This document shows positions 36,173-44,406 of a stretch of DNA of 57,749 bases, piece after piece. Source of the stretch: Alphaproteobacteria bacterium (GTDB lineage: Bacteria > Pseudomonadota > Alphaproteobacteria > Rhizobiales > Xanthobacteraceae). How positions within the stretch are numbered: position 1 is the first letter of the stretch; the number at the start of each line of letters is the position of its first letter. The stretch spans positions 1 to 57,749 of the forward strand of contig VAZV01000153.1 of NCBI GenBank assembly GCA_005884765.1, written 5' to 3'. The notes under the pieces were generated by a model. That model saw only the letters and a list, made by a program, of their open reading frames with translations. It was not told the DNA's origin and searched no databases. The position numbers were made by a program, and so were the translations under genes.

Positions 36173-36769
36173 CTAGGATTCGATTGTCTCGCGGTAGGCT
36201 GTCTTCCAGCCCCAGGCGCCCGAGCCGTAGCCGCGCTTGGTCACCCGCTCCTTGTAGATCTGGGCGATGATCTCGCCATCGCCGGCAAGCAGCGACTTGG
36301 TCGAGCACATTTCGGCGCAGAGCGGCAGCTTGCCCTCGGCGAGGCGGTTCGCGCCATACTTCTCGTACTCTTCCTTGCTGCCGTCGGCCTCGGGGCCGCC
36401 GGCGCAGTAGGTGCATTTATCCATCTTGCCGCGCGAGCCGAAATTCCCGACCTTGGGATATTGCGGGGCACCGAATGGACAGGCGTAGAAACAATAGCCG
36501 CAGCCGATGCACAGGTCCTTGGAATGAAGCACGACGCCGTCGGCCGTCGTATAGAAGCAATTCACCGGGCATACCGCCGCGCAGGGTGCGTCGGTGCAGT
36601 GCATGCAGGCCATGGAAATCGAGCGCTCGCCAGGCTTGCCGTCGTTGATAGTGACGACACGACGCCGATTGATGCCCCAGGGCACCTCGTGCTCGTTCTT
36701 GCAGGCGGTGACGCAGGCATTGCACTCGATGCAACGGTCGGCGTCGCAGAGAAATTTCATCCGAGCCAT
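36173..36769 (-). CDS. fdhB: Formate dehydrogenase iron-sulfur (beta) subunit
   Basis: A 198-residue ferredoxin-type subunit. Four cysteine groups for four [4Fe-4S] clusters are visible: CIECNACVTACKNEHEVPWG, CMHCTDAPCAAVCPVNCF, CIGCGYCFYACPFGAPQ and CTYCAG...CAEMCSTKSL. It is shorter than E. coli FdnH because the C-terminal membrane anchor is absent, which fits the FDH3-type beta subunit. It lies 14 bases downstream of fdhA and hands electrons to the cytochrome b subunit. Confidence 0.95.
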   Translation of the reverse strand: MARMKFLCDADRCIECNACVTACKNEHEVPWGINRRRVVTINDGKPGERSISMACMHCTDAPCAAVCPVNCFYTTADGVVLHSKDLCIGCGYCFYACPFGAPQYPKVGNFGSRGKMDKCTYCAGGPEADGSKEEYEKYGANRLAEGKLPLCAEMCSTKSLLAGDGEIIAQIYKERVTKRGYGSGAWGWKTAYRETIES

Positions 36770-36783
36770 GTGCGTTGCTCCCG

Positions 36784-39735
36784 TTATGCCGCGACGATCT
36801 GACAGAGGGTGACTTTTGGCTCCTGCATGCCCGTCGCGGGATCATAGCCGTAGCTGGTGATGGTGTTGGCGCTCTCGCCGAGCACGATGGGGTCGGTGCC
36901 CGCCGGGTAGTTCTTGCGGAGATCGACACCGCCAAGCCAGCCGCCGAAGTGGAACGGCATCCAGGCGACGCCCTTGCCGACGCGTTCGGTGACCAGCGCC
37001 TTCATCCTGGCGCGCGAGCCGTTTTCGGCGCCGCTCACCCAGACCCAGCCGCCGTCCTTGATGCCGCGATCGGCGGCATCGGCAGTACTGATTTCGATGA
37101 ACATGTCCTGCTGCAGTTCGGCGAGCCACGGGTTGGTTCGCGTCTCCTCGCCGCCGCCCTCATATTCAACGAGACGACCGGAGGAAAGGATCAGCGGGAA
37201 TTGCTTCGCAATCCCTCTCTCCACCGCCGCCTTCTGGACGGAGAAGCCGATGTTGGGCATTCGGAACTGCTTGGCATCGGGCAGCGTCGGATATTTCGAG
37301 ACCAGCTCGACGCGCGGCGTGTAGATCGGCTCGCGATGAACGGGTATCGGATCCGGCAGTCCAAACGCGTTCATCCGCGCCTTGCCGTTGCCATAGGGCA
37401 CGCAGCCGTGCATCAGCGCCACGCGCTGGATGCCGCCCGACAGGTCGAGCGACCACGACACCGCATCGGGATTGGCGGAATTGACCTTTGTGATGGTGGC
37501 CATTTCCGCTTCGGTCAGATCCTTGTCCCAGCCGAGCTTCTTGAGCACGGCAAGCGTGAATTCCGGATAGCCGTCCTTGAGCTCCGAATCCTTGGAATAG
37601 GATCCGTCGGCAAGCAGACTGACCTTGCGCGTCGTGCCGTCGGGAAGCTTCTCTTCGCGTTCGATACCGAAACGAGGCCGGAACGTCCCCCCGCCATCCA
37701 TCACGGCAAGATTATTGTTGTAGAGCAGCGGCGTGCCGGGATGGCGCACTTCGGGTGATCCCCAGCAAGGCCACGGCAGGCCATAATAGTCGCCGCCGAC
37801 TTCCGGATCGTCCTTCGGCGCCCGCATGGTCACCAGATCGAACTTGCTCTGGTTCTTCATATGCGCCTTGAGGCGCTCCGGCGACTGCCCGCAATAGCCG
37901 GTCGACCAGCTGCCGCGGTTCATCTCTCGAAGCACATCTTCCGCTTCCGGCAGATTGTTCTCGACCTTGATGTTCTTGAACATCTTGTCGGCGAAGCCGT
38001 ACTTCTTTGCCATCAGATAGATGACTTCGAGGTCATCCTTGCATTCGAACACCGGCTTGACGATCTGCTCGCCCCATTGGAGCGAACGGTTCGAGGCGAC
38101 GCGCGAGCCCTTGCACTCGAACTGCGTGGCGACGGGGAGAATGTAAACGCCGTCCGTCCGGCCGGCCTCGACGGCGAGCGACGCCCAGGTGGTCGGATGC
38201 GGGTCGGCGATGACGAGCAGTTCTAGCGCCTGCAATCCTTTGAGCGATTCCGGGATGCGCGTGATGCTGTTGCTGGCGTGTCCCTGAACGAACACCGCCT
38301 TGATATTGTCCTTTTGCGCGACGTCGGCCTTCGGCAGGATCGCCGCATCGAACCATCGGGTCAGCGGGATGCCGGGTGTTTCCATCAGTTTCTTGTCGTC
38401 GAAGCGCGAAACCAGATAATCGTAATCGACTTCCCAGACTCGCGACCAGTGCTTCCAGGCGCCTTCGGCAAGTCCGTAGTAGAAGGGCAGCGTCACGATA
38501 TCGAGGCCGACATCGGTAGCGCCCTGGACGTTGTCGTGACCACGGAAAATATTTGCGCCGGTTCCGGGCTTGCCGACGTTTCCGGTGAGCAGGAGGGCAA
38601 TGCAGCTCGCCCGCACGTTGGCGGTGCCGACCGTGTGCTGGGTCTGGCCCATGCACCAGATCAGCGTCGCGGGCTTTTGCGTGGCGAACATCTGGGCAAC
38701 GCGCTCAAGCTGCGCGCCGGGCACGCCGCTGACGCGTTCGACCTCGTCCGGCGTCCACTTCTCGATCTCCTTGCGAACGTCGTCAAAGCCATAGACGCGT
38801 TGCCGGATGAACTCCTTGTCCTCCCAGCCATTCTTGAGGATGTGCCACATCATGCCGTAAAGCACGGGAATATCGGTGCCGGGACGAAGGCGTACATAGT
38901 CGGTCGCATGCGCGGCGGTGCGGGTCAGGCGCGGATCGATGACGATGAAATTGGCCCTGTTCAGCTCCTTGCCCTCGAGCAAATGCTGCAGCGATACCGG
39001 ATGAGCCTCCGCCGGATTGCCGCCCATGATCACGAGGGTCTTCGAATTCCTGATATCATTGAAGCTGTTGGTCATCGCGCCGTAGCCCCAGGTGTTGGCC
39101 ACGCCGGTGACGGTCGTCGAATGGCAGATACGCGCCTGATGGTCGGTGTTGTTGGTGCCCCAAAATGCGCCGAACTTGCGGAACAGATAAGAGGCTTCGT
39201 TGGTCATCTTGGCCGAACCGAGCCAATAGACGGAATCGCCGCCCGACTTCTCGCGAACCTGGAGCAGCTTGTCGCCGATCTCGTTCACCGCCGTATCCCA
39301 GGAGACGCGCGTCCACTGCCGGTTGACGAGCTTCATCGGATAGCGAAGCCGACGCTCACTATGGACCAACTCGCGCACCGAAGCGCCCTTGGCACAATGC
39401 GAGCCGCGGTTGATCGGCGAATCCCAACTCGGCTCCTGCCCGATCCAGACCCCATTAAGCACTTCGGCGGTCACCGTGCATCCGACGGCGCAATGCGTGC
39501 AGACGCTCTTGCGGATGGCCGCGCCGGAAGCGAGCGGCCCCGCGGCTGCGGCCTCCGCCTTGTGGACGCTCCCGATCGGCAGTGCGCTCAGCGCGGCCAA
39601 GCCACCACCGGCAAGGCCGGACCGACGCAGGAATGTGCGGCGGTCAAGGCCGCCGGCTTGTCCGGCCAAAGCGGATGCGACTGATCCGCGGGATGCAACC
39701 TCTGAACGCTCGCGTTGTGTTCTCTTGATCAGCAC
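36784..39735 (-). CDS. fdhA: Formate dehydrogenase catalytic (alpha) subunit, Mo/W-bisPGD
   Basis: A 983-residue molybdopterin oxidoreductase of the FDH-N/O class. A Tat signal RRTFLRRSGLAGGGLAAL lies at 32-49. The N-terminal [4Fe-4S] site uses C79, C82, C86 and C114. The metal ligand is Cys204 in ARICHS (Cys in place of the Sec found in E. coli FdnG), followed by catalytic His205. The dinucleotide-binding domain is at the C-terminus (VAWMPFHFGGWLGG). GTG at 39735 follows GGGAGG by 5 bases and is preferred to the TTG 15 bases upstream. Exported to the periplasm as a folded complex with FdhB. Start of the fdhABC structural genes. Confidence 0.96.
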   Translation of the reverse strand: MLIKRTQRERSEVASRGSVASALAGQAGGLDRRTFLRRSGLAGGGLAALSALPIGSVHKAEAAAAGPLASGAAIRKSVCTHCAVGCTVTAEVLNGVWIGQEPSWDSPINRGSHCAKGASVRELVHSERRLRYPMKLVNRQWTRVSWDTAVNEIGDKLLQVREKSGGDSVYWLGSAKMTNEASYLFRKFGAFWGTNNTDHQARICHSTTVTGVANTWGYGAMTNSFNDIRNSKTLVIMGGNPAEAHPVSLQHLLEGKELNRANFIVIDPRLTRTAAHATDYVRLRPGTDIPVLYGMMWHILKNGWEDKEFIRQRVYGFDDVRKEIEKWTPDEVERVSGVPGAQLERVAQMFATQKPATLIWCMGQTQHTVGTANVRASCIALLLTGNVGKPGTGANIFRGHDNVQGATDVGLDIVTLPFYYGLAEGAWKHWSRVWEVDYDYLVSRFDDKKLMETPGIPLTRWFDAAILPKADVAQKDNIKAVFVQGHASNSITRIPESLKGLQALELLVIADPHPTTWASLAVEAGRTDGVYILPVATQFECKGSRVASNRSLQWGEQIVKPVFECKDDLEVIYLMAKKYGFADKMFKNIKVENNLPEAEDVLREMNRGSWSTGYCGQSPERLKAHMKNQSKFDLVTMRAPKDDPEVGGDYYGLPWPCWGSPEVRHPGTPLLYNNNLAVMDGGGTFRPRFGIEREEKLPDGTTRKVSLLADGSYSKDSELKDGYPEFTLAVLKKLGWDKDLTEAEMATITKVNSANPDAVSWSLDLSGGIQRVALMHGCVPYGNGKARMNAFGLPDPIPVHREPIYTPRVELVSKYPTLPDAKQFRMPNIGFSVQKAAVERGIAKQFPLILSSGRLVEYEGGGEETRTNPWLAELQQDMFIEISTADAADRGIKDGGWVWVSGAENGSRARMKALVTERVGKGVAWMPFHFGGWLGGVDLRKNYPAGTDPIVLGESANTITSYGYDPATGMQEPKVTLCQIVAA

Positions 39736-39746
39736 GGCCGCCTCCC

Positions 39747-39956
39747 TCAAGCAGGATAACGATTGACGCGGTAAAACGCTTTCACGTGATCAGTTTCCTT
39801 GTAGCGTGCCTTGCGTTTCTCATCACTGTTCTCGCTGTCAGCCTGCGCGGGTGCAATCAACGGTGTCGCCAGTGTCGCGCCGGCGCCAACCGCGCCGACC
39901 CCAACCTTGCGAAGGAAATCACGTCGGCCAGCGGTTGCTTTCGTGTCATTCTTCAT
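39747..39956 (-). CDS. Formate dehydrogenase region Tat-target small protein
   Basis: A 69-residue protein with a Tat motif (GRRDFLRKVGVGAVGAGATL) and a short polar tail (ARYKETDHVKAFYRVNRYPA). The tail is characteristic of the small Tat proteins placed just before formate dehydrogenase alpha genes. Its stop lies 11 bases before the fdhA GTG, within the fdhA ribosome-site region, so the two are coupled. Role unproved; chaperone docking or a small subunit are suggested. Confidence 0.85.
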   Translation of the reverse strand: MKNDTKATAGRRDFLRKVGVGAVGAGATLATPLIAPAQADSENSDEKRKARYKETDHVKAFYRVNRYPA

Positions 39957-39985
39957 CGTTTCTCTCCCAGACCAAACGTCATTGG

Positions 39986-40765
39986 TCAGTTCGCAAACGT
40001 AAATGCCTCAGCTTCGATTTCCAGAAACCGCCGGCCGAGCGATCCCACCGACCGGTAGAACTTGGCGCTCGCTGCGCTCTCCATGTCGGCGAACAAGCGG
40101 CCCATCCACGGCGCTACATGCTTTTCAAAAAACGCGCGCTGTACTTCCGGCGGGGCCGGGAAACAGCCGGTGGCAAGGCCCGCCATGATCTCGCACAGCG
40201 TGGCCGCATGATCCTCCGGTTCAAGGTTGGTCCAGGCCCGCTCGATGCCGAGCGACGCGAGATCCCCGCGCAGGCGCGACAGCGGACGCTCGTGGAGAAA
40301 GCCGGTCAGATAATAGGACGCGTAAGGCAGCAACTCGCCGCGCCCGAGACCGACGAACAGATCGAAATATTCCCGCTCGAGATCAGCGGCGATCGCGTTC
40401 GATGCGGCTTCCGCCAGCGCGCCATGGGCGCGACCGAGTGGCGTGGCGTCGCCTTCCAGATTTGCGATCTGGCCAAGCAATGCCGTCGATGGCGCGCAAG
40501 AAAGCAATGCGGCAAGCAATGCGTATTCCCGAGCGCGGGCGGCATCGAGGGGATCGATGGCATCATCTTGCACGGCTGGCTCGTTGTAGAGATCGGGGCG
40601 CAGTTGTTTTCGCGACACTCCGGTCGCGGCCTCGACGGCAATCACGCGCTGGGCGGGCACCCTCCTCCAGTTCGAAACCGAGGGTTGGGCAATGCCGATC
40701 TTCCGGGCAAGCTCGGCTACGCCGCCCGCCGCATCGATGGCACGATCAAGGCCCGCATCGCGCAC
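39986..40765 (-). CDS. TorD-family chaperone with N-terminal Cro/YdaS-like HTH domain
   Basis: A 259-residue fusion. Residues ~1-60 (LDRAIDAAGGVAELARKIGI, AQPSVSNWRRVPAQRVIAVE, ATGVSRKQLRPDLY) match a YdaS/Cro-type helix-turn-helix. Residues ~75-250 are a TorD/DmsD-type chaperone: EYFDLFVGLGRGELLPYASYYLTGFLHERP is the family signature. The GTG start at 40765 follows GAGAGGTCCAC. It lies 30 bases upstream of the small Tat gene and fdhA, so it should bind the FdhA Tat leader and guide cofactor insertion. The DNA-binding part suggests it may also regulate the locus. Confidence 0.88.
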   Translation of the reverse strand: MRDAGLDRAIDAAGGVAELARKIGIAQPSVSNWRRVPAQRVIAVEAATGVSRKQLRPDLYNEPAVQDDAIDPLDAARAREYALLAALLSCAPSTALLGQIANLEGDATPLGRAHGALAEAASNAIAADLEREYFDLFVGLGRGELLPYASYYLTGFLHERPLSRLRGDLASLGIERAWTNLEPEDHAATLCEIMAGLATGCFPAPPEVQRAFFEKHVAPWMGRLFADMESAASAKFYRSVGSLGRRFLEIEAEAFTFAN

Positions 40766-40892
40766 GTGGACCTCTCATCCACCCAAAGGTGTCCAAAGCG
40801 CTTGATTATTTTTCGCCGTAGAAGACTAGGCTTCGGTCGGGAACCGGTCAATTGATCGACATAGCCCGAGGCTATAATCTTTGGTCGAAAGT

Positions 40893-41567
40893 TTAGCGGG
40901 GCAGCGCGGCCCCGTGCGTGCGACGCCGAGTTGAAATTTGATCGCTCTCAACGCTCCGCGGCGCTTCCAGTTGCACTGCAATAGGAGTTGGGGGCGAGTC
41001 CGGCGAAATCTCTTTGGCAGCGCTTACATCGGCGACCGCTTCCGAGATACGTAATTCCGACGACGGTTCTTGGTTTGAATCAACTGATTGGCTGACATCC
41101 TTCTGCTCTGCGAGTGCGGTCGTAAGACTGTCCACGACGCTGCGCGCACGCCCAACAATCCCGTCAACCAGGGTGGCAAGCTGTTCTTTTGAACAATCGA
41201 GCGGCCCGAAGCCCGGCATCGCGTTTGGGTCGTTGAAGTCCCACGCGTTCTCCGCGAGGCCCACGAAGTCGCGGATGGCCGGATCGGCGGCCCAGGCGCG
41301 ACGAAGCGCCGCACGGCTCAGCTCCGGCGGGATGCCGCGGCGCAGGAACGCCGTGATGTCTGTTGTTCCCGTGATTGATTCGATCGAGGGCAAGCTCGCC
41401 AGGTCAACCTCGACGTCCTTTGGATGTGCAGCCGCGGCAGTTGGCGGCGAATTCGGCGCCTCGGCCTGCTCCGGCGGCGGCGCAGGCTCCGGCGGCGGCG
41501 CGTCAACGACCGCCCTCGCCTCGTGCTTGCGGCGAGACCAACGGGCAAGGAATTCCTCGTCGCTCAT
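40893..41567 (-). CDS. DUF3306 domain-containing protein
   Basis: A 224-residue protein. It starts MSDEEFLARWSRRKHEARAV, the DUF3306 hallmark, followed by a Pro-rich linker and a conserved core (VDLASLPSIESITGTTDITAFLRRGIP and LRRAWAADPAIRDFVGLAEN). The C-terminal ~90 residues are low in complexity. Its ATG overlaps the stop of the upstream DUF3305-containing gene by 4 bases. DUF3306 genes occur next to formate dehydrogenase operons; a maturation role is assumed but unproved. Confidence 0.9.
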   Translation of the reverse strand: MSDEEFLARWSRRKHEARAVVDAPPPEPAPPPEQAEAPNSPPTAAAAHPKDVEVDLASLPSIESITGTTDITAFLRRGIPPELSRAALRRAWAADPAIRDFVGLAENAWDFNDPNAMPGFGPLDCSKEQLATLVDGIVGRARSVVDSLTTALAEQKDVSQSVDSNQEPSSELRISEAVADVSAAKEISPDSPPTPIAVQLEAPRSVESDQISTRRRTHGAALPR

Positions 41568-43000
41568 TCGTGGCCGCCTTCATCATGATGACGCCGCGCG
41601 AGCGCCTCCGGATCGGCGCGGCGCCGCTCGCGCTTGACGAACTGCCTTTCGACGTGGTGCTCGGCAACGAATTTTTCAATTGCCTCGCGAAGCATTTCGG
41701 GCATCGGCACCGCTTCGACGAGATTGGCGCCGGCTTCCGTAAAAGCTTCCCCCTCCGCGGGATCGGCGGTGACGGCCGCGAGCGCGTAGGGCCAAGCACC
41801 TTCCGAAGGGCTCAGCACGACCCAGATGCTCGGCGCGCCAGTCGTGAGATTCTCACGGTAACGCGCGGTCTCGGAGCGATAGAGATCAACCGCGGCACTG
41901 CCCGCATAATAAAGGGTCGCCTCCTCCTGCTCGCGCAGAACCGTCCACGGTTTCATCTCCGGCTCGTCGGGCAGAACGCCGATACCGCGCCAGACGAAAT
42001 CGATCCAGGGCGAGTCTGCCTTGCTGCGTTCGACCACGACGCCGACGGCAATCCGCAAGTTCAGGTCCGGCGTCATGGCTGCGATCAGATACACGGGCTC
42101 CTGCTCGACGGCCTCGGCCACCACGGCAGCATCGCTAAAGCCGAGGCGAAACAGCGCCAGCACGCGGCCCGCGGTGCCCTCGTCCAGGGCTTCACCGCGC
42201 CACAGCCGGTCGCCGATCCCGGTGGCCTCAGAATCGAGTCCGACGTACCAGGTGAGTTTTGCATCGCGCAATTGAGTGAGCGGCTCGATCGCCACATCTA
42301 GCCCGAGCAGGTGGGCAATCCAGCGCGTCATGGCTTCTGCAAGCGCCGCCGGTCCGCGCGTTCCGGCGGTGAGATCGAAACCCATGTCGAATTGGTCGCA
42401 GCGATGCCAATAGTGCTCGGCGTTATCGGCATCGAGAACGTCGATTTGCGTCTCAGTGGGCGCGCCCAGCATCGACATCAGCGACAACACCGGCGTCATC
42501 TTGAGCCCGCCAATGATCTCCTCGTCCCCGAGAAGCAACGACTGCTCGTGCAGCATGATCCGCTGCGGCCGGAAAAACAATTCAGCCGCGCGCACCACGA
42601 AGGGATCATCGCAGCCGTCCAGCGCGTTGCGCAGGATCACATGAACGAGCTGATTGATGAACAGCGGCGGCAACGCGATCGATCCCGAGCGGACCAGCGC
42701 GAGATAGGCGGCTTCCAGCGTCGGATGCCGCAGCAATAGGTCGCGGAAGGCGAGCACGAATTGCCAATTCTCCCGAGCATCGGCATCGGCGATCGCGGCA
42801 ATTTCGTCGGCGCCGGACGGCCGGCGCGGGTCGGCGAGCAATTCGCGGTGTAATCTGCGTTCGACCGCGCAGGCGTCTTCAGGCGGCATCAGCTCGGGAC
42901 GCGCGAAATAGGCCTTGAGAAACTCATCCGTCACCACCAGCCCGCCGTTCGCATTGCGATCAAGCAGGTGATGGCCGCAGGAAATCCAGAAATCCTTCAT
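41564..43000 (-). CDS. DUF6352-DUF3305 fusion protein
   Basis: A 478-residue protein. Residues ~1-315 (MKDFWISCGHHLLDRNANGG, then VTDEFLKAYFARPELMPPED) match the DUF6352 family. Residues ~317-475 (VGVVVERSKADSPWIDFVWR, LYRSETARYRENLTTGAPSI) match DUF3305, which is usually a separate gene. The junction falls around Met309-Ile317 (MTPDLNLRI), where a free-standing DUF3305 could start. Both families belong to formate dehydrogenase loci. Four-base overlaps link it with the genes on both sides. The fusion could be real or a product of in-frame deletion between the two genes. Confidence 0.85.
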   Translation of the reverse strand: MKDFWISCGHHLLDRNANGGLVVTDEFLKAYFARPELMPPEDACAVERRLHRELLADPRRPSGADEIAAIADADARENWQFVLAFRDLLLRHPTLEAAYLALVRSGSIALPPLFINQLVHVILRNALDGCDDPFVVRAAELFFRPQRIMLHEQSLLLGDEEIIGGLKMTPVLSLMSMLGAPTETQIDVLDADNAEHYWHRCDQFDMGFDLTAGTRGPAALAEAMTRWIAHLLGLDVAIEPLTQLRDAKLTWYVGLDSEATGIGDRLWRGEALDEGTAGRVLALFRLGFSDAAVVAEAVEQEPVYLIAAMTPDLNLRIAVGVVVERSKADSPWIDFVWRGIGVLPDEPEMKPWTVLREQEEATLYYAGSAAVDLYRSETARYRENLTTGAPSIWVVLSPSEGAWPYALAAVTADPAEGEAFTEAGANLVEAVPMPEMLREAIEKFVAEHHVERQFVKRERRRADPEALARRHHDEGGHE

Positions 43001-43536
43001 CGGCGGCGCGGCTCCAGGCTCATATCGGCAAGCCTAAGATCGCTGTCCGGCTCCGGGTCATCCTCGACCTCCATGAACGAGAACGCGTTGCGGTGGCCGC
43101 TCCCCTCCTTCAGCTGCAATCTACGGAATGACTCGCGGACCTCGCCATCGGCCGCCGAACGGTGGACGGCGATTAGAGTACTGACAGGATGCGTGCAGAG
43201 CTGTTCCACAAAGGCGACTTCCTCTTCGGCCGCAACGCGCGCGATTGCAAAATCCGGCGCGCCGAAGCGGTCGACAAGCTGCGCGGCCAGGAGTTCCACC
43301 AGCTTTCGGCGATCGTCCTTGGTCGCGGGAACGATCTGCACCAGCGTCGACCAGCCCCACGAGCGCACCCCGAGGAAGCCGCTGCGGAACGCCGACCGGT
43401 CCTTGCCGGTCAGCCCGGCCGGATCGCGGTCGTAGAACCGGAACGCGCCCGATACGGCCCAGTCCCCAGGCTCGGCCGCCGCGTCGAACACGAACGTGTC
43501 CGATGGATCGAGCGCGATGGTGCGCAGGAGCTTCAC
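42997..43536 (-). CDS. DUF6505-like formate dehydrogenase accessory protein
   Basis: A 179-residue protein of a family seen only at formate dehydrogenase loci. It starts at GTG 43536 (GGAGGG 8 bases upstream), which overlaps the preceding TGA by 4 bases, so the longer reading frame is rejected. Visible segments are TFVFDAAAEPGDWAVSGAFR, GFLGVRSWGWSTLVQIVPAT and ELLAAQLVDRFGAPDFAIAR. No known catalytic motif. It is the second gene of the accessory operon. Biochemical role unknown. Confidence 0.8.
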   Translation of the reverse strand: MKLLRTIALDPSDTFVFDAAAEPGDWAVSGAFRFYDRDPAGLTGKDRSAFRSGFLGVRSWGWSTLVQIVPATKDDRRKLVELLAAQLVDRFGAPDFAIARVAAEEEVAFVEQLCTHPVSTLIAVHRSAADGEVRESFRRLQLKEGSGHRNAFSFMEVEDDPEPDSDLRLADMSLEPRRR

Positions 43537-44219
43537 AGGCGTGGCCCTCCGAGCTTCGGATCGAACCACGACGGCGCGGCCAATGCCGTGAGCAGATCGT
43601 GCCGCTCGGCCTTGTCGGCACCGATCGAGTGCGTGACAAGATCGCCGTTGTCGTCGATACGGCGGCTTAGTCGACGTTCACGCGTAAGCCGACTTAGGTA
43701 TTCGCGCGCCACCGCGCCAAATCCGTCCACCTGCCAAGCATCGATGGCCAGCATCAGGTGTCTCGCAAAGCTTTCCGTCACCTGAACGGCGCCCGCTTCG
43801 CCAAATCCCTCCTGCTCCAGCGCGGAGCCGAGCGGATGAACACCAGCCTCCCCGTCAGTCATCGCGACGGTCCGGATCATGGCGCCAAACACCAGCCATG
43901 GCGGCGGCTCGTCCTCCTTCGCGGATGCAGGCCAGCCAAGCCGCCCGCCACCAACCAGGCCGCCGTCGATGCGGATCGCGTCGGGCCAATCGATCGCCAC
44001 CTCCTTGTTCGGCGGCGCATAGGCGCGCAAGGCGTCGGTCAGCGCCACCATCCCGGCGTGGAAGGCGCGGCGCGCGGTGCGCAATGCTTCGTTCGGTTCG
44101 AGCACAACCGCAAACTCCGCGAGGTCAAAGCGGCCGACATAGACCAGCGTACCGGCGCCGCTCGCTACCGCGATCTCAATCGCGTGGGTGAAGGCGTCAC
44201 CGCTTTCGCGCAGCCTCAC
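43533..44219 (-). CDS. Biotin/lipoate ligase-like protein (DUF4444 type)
   Basis: A protein of at least 228 residues related to biotin/lipoate ligases: FAVVLEPNEALRTARRAFHA, VAIDWPDAIRIDGGLVGGGR (the ligase core strand) and a C-terminal SRLTRERRLSRRIDDNGDLV resembling DUF4444. The GTG at 44219 has no ribosome site and starts inside the expected N-terminus. An upstream in-frame CTG at 44288, with GGAG 6 bases before it, would add LSPTPSTHAHLSERIDLPPP and restore the usual PPPFTLV start. It heads the accessory operon and is divergent from the FeS protein at 44407. A lipoyl role in formate dehydrogenase maturation is unproved. Confidence 0.82.
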   Translation of the reverse strand: MRLRESGDAFTHAIEIAVASGAGTLVYVGRFDLAEFAVVLEPNEALRTARRAFHAGMVALTDALRAYAPPNKEVAIDWPDAIRIDGGLVGGGRLGWPASAKEDEPPPWLVFGAMIRTVAMTDGEAGVHPLGSALEQEGFGEAGAVQVTESFARHLMLAIDAWQVDGFGAVAREYLSRLTRERRLSRRIDDNGDLVTHSIGADKAERHDLLTALAAPSWFDPKLGGPRL

Positions 44220-44406
44220 CAGGGTAAACGGCGGAGGCAGATCGATCCGTTCCGAGAGATGCGCGTGGGTGCTTGGGGTCGGCGACAGATGACGCTCCAG
44301 CTTCCTTTTCGCTTCTATTGGGAATAACTATACGAGCGGGACCGCTGGCGCGCGAGTCCGCTCGCTGCCGTTCCGCGCCACTTTAGTCGGAGTCGTGAGG
44401 CAAGGC

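Noticed and set aside
38278..39684. A 468-codon rightward frame opposite fdhA
   Set aside because: Antisense to the catalytic formate dehydrogenase gene, no ribosome site, no family resemblance.
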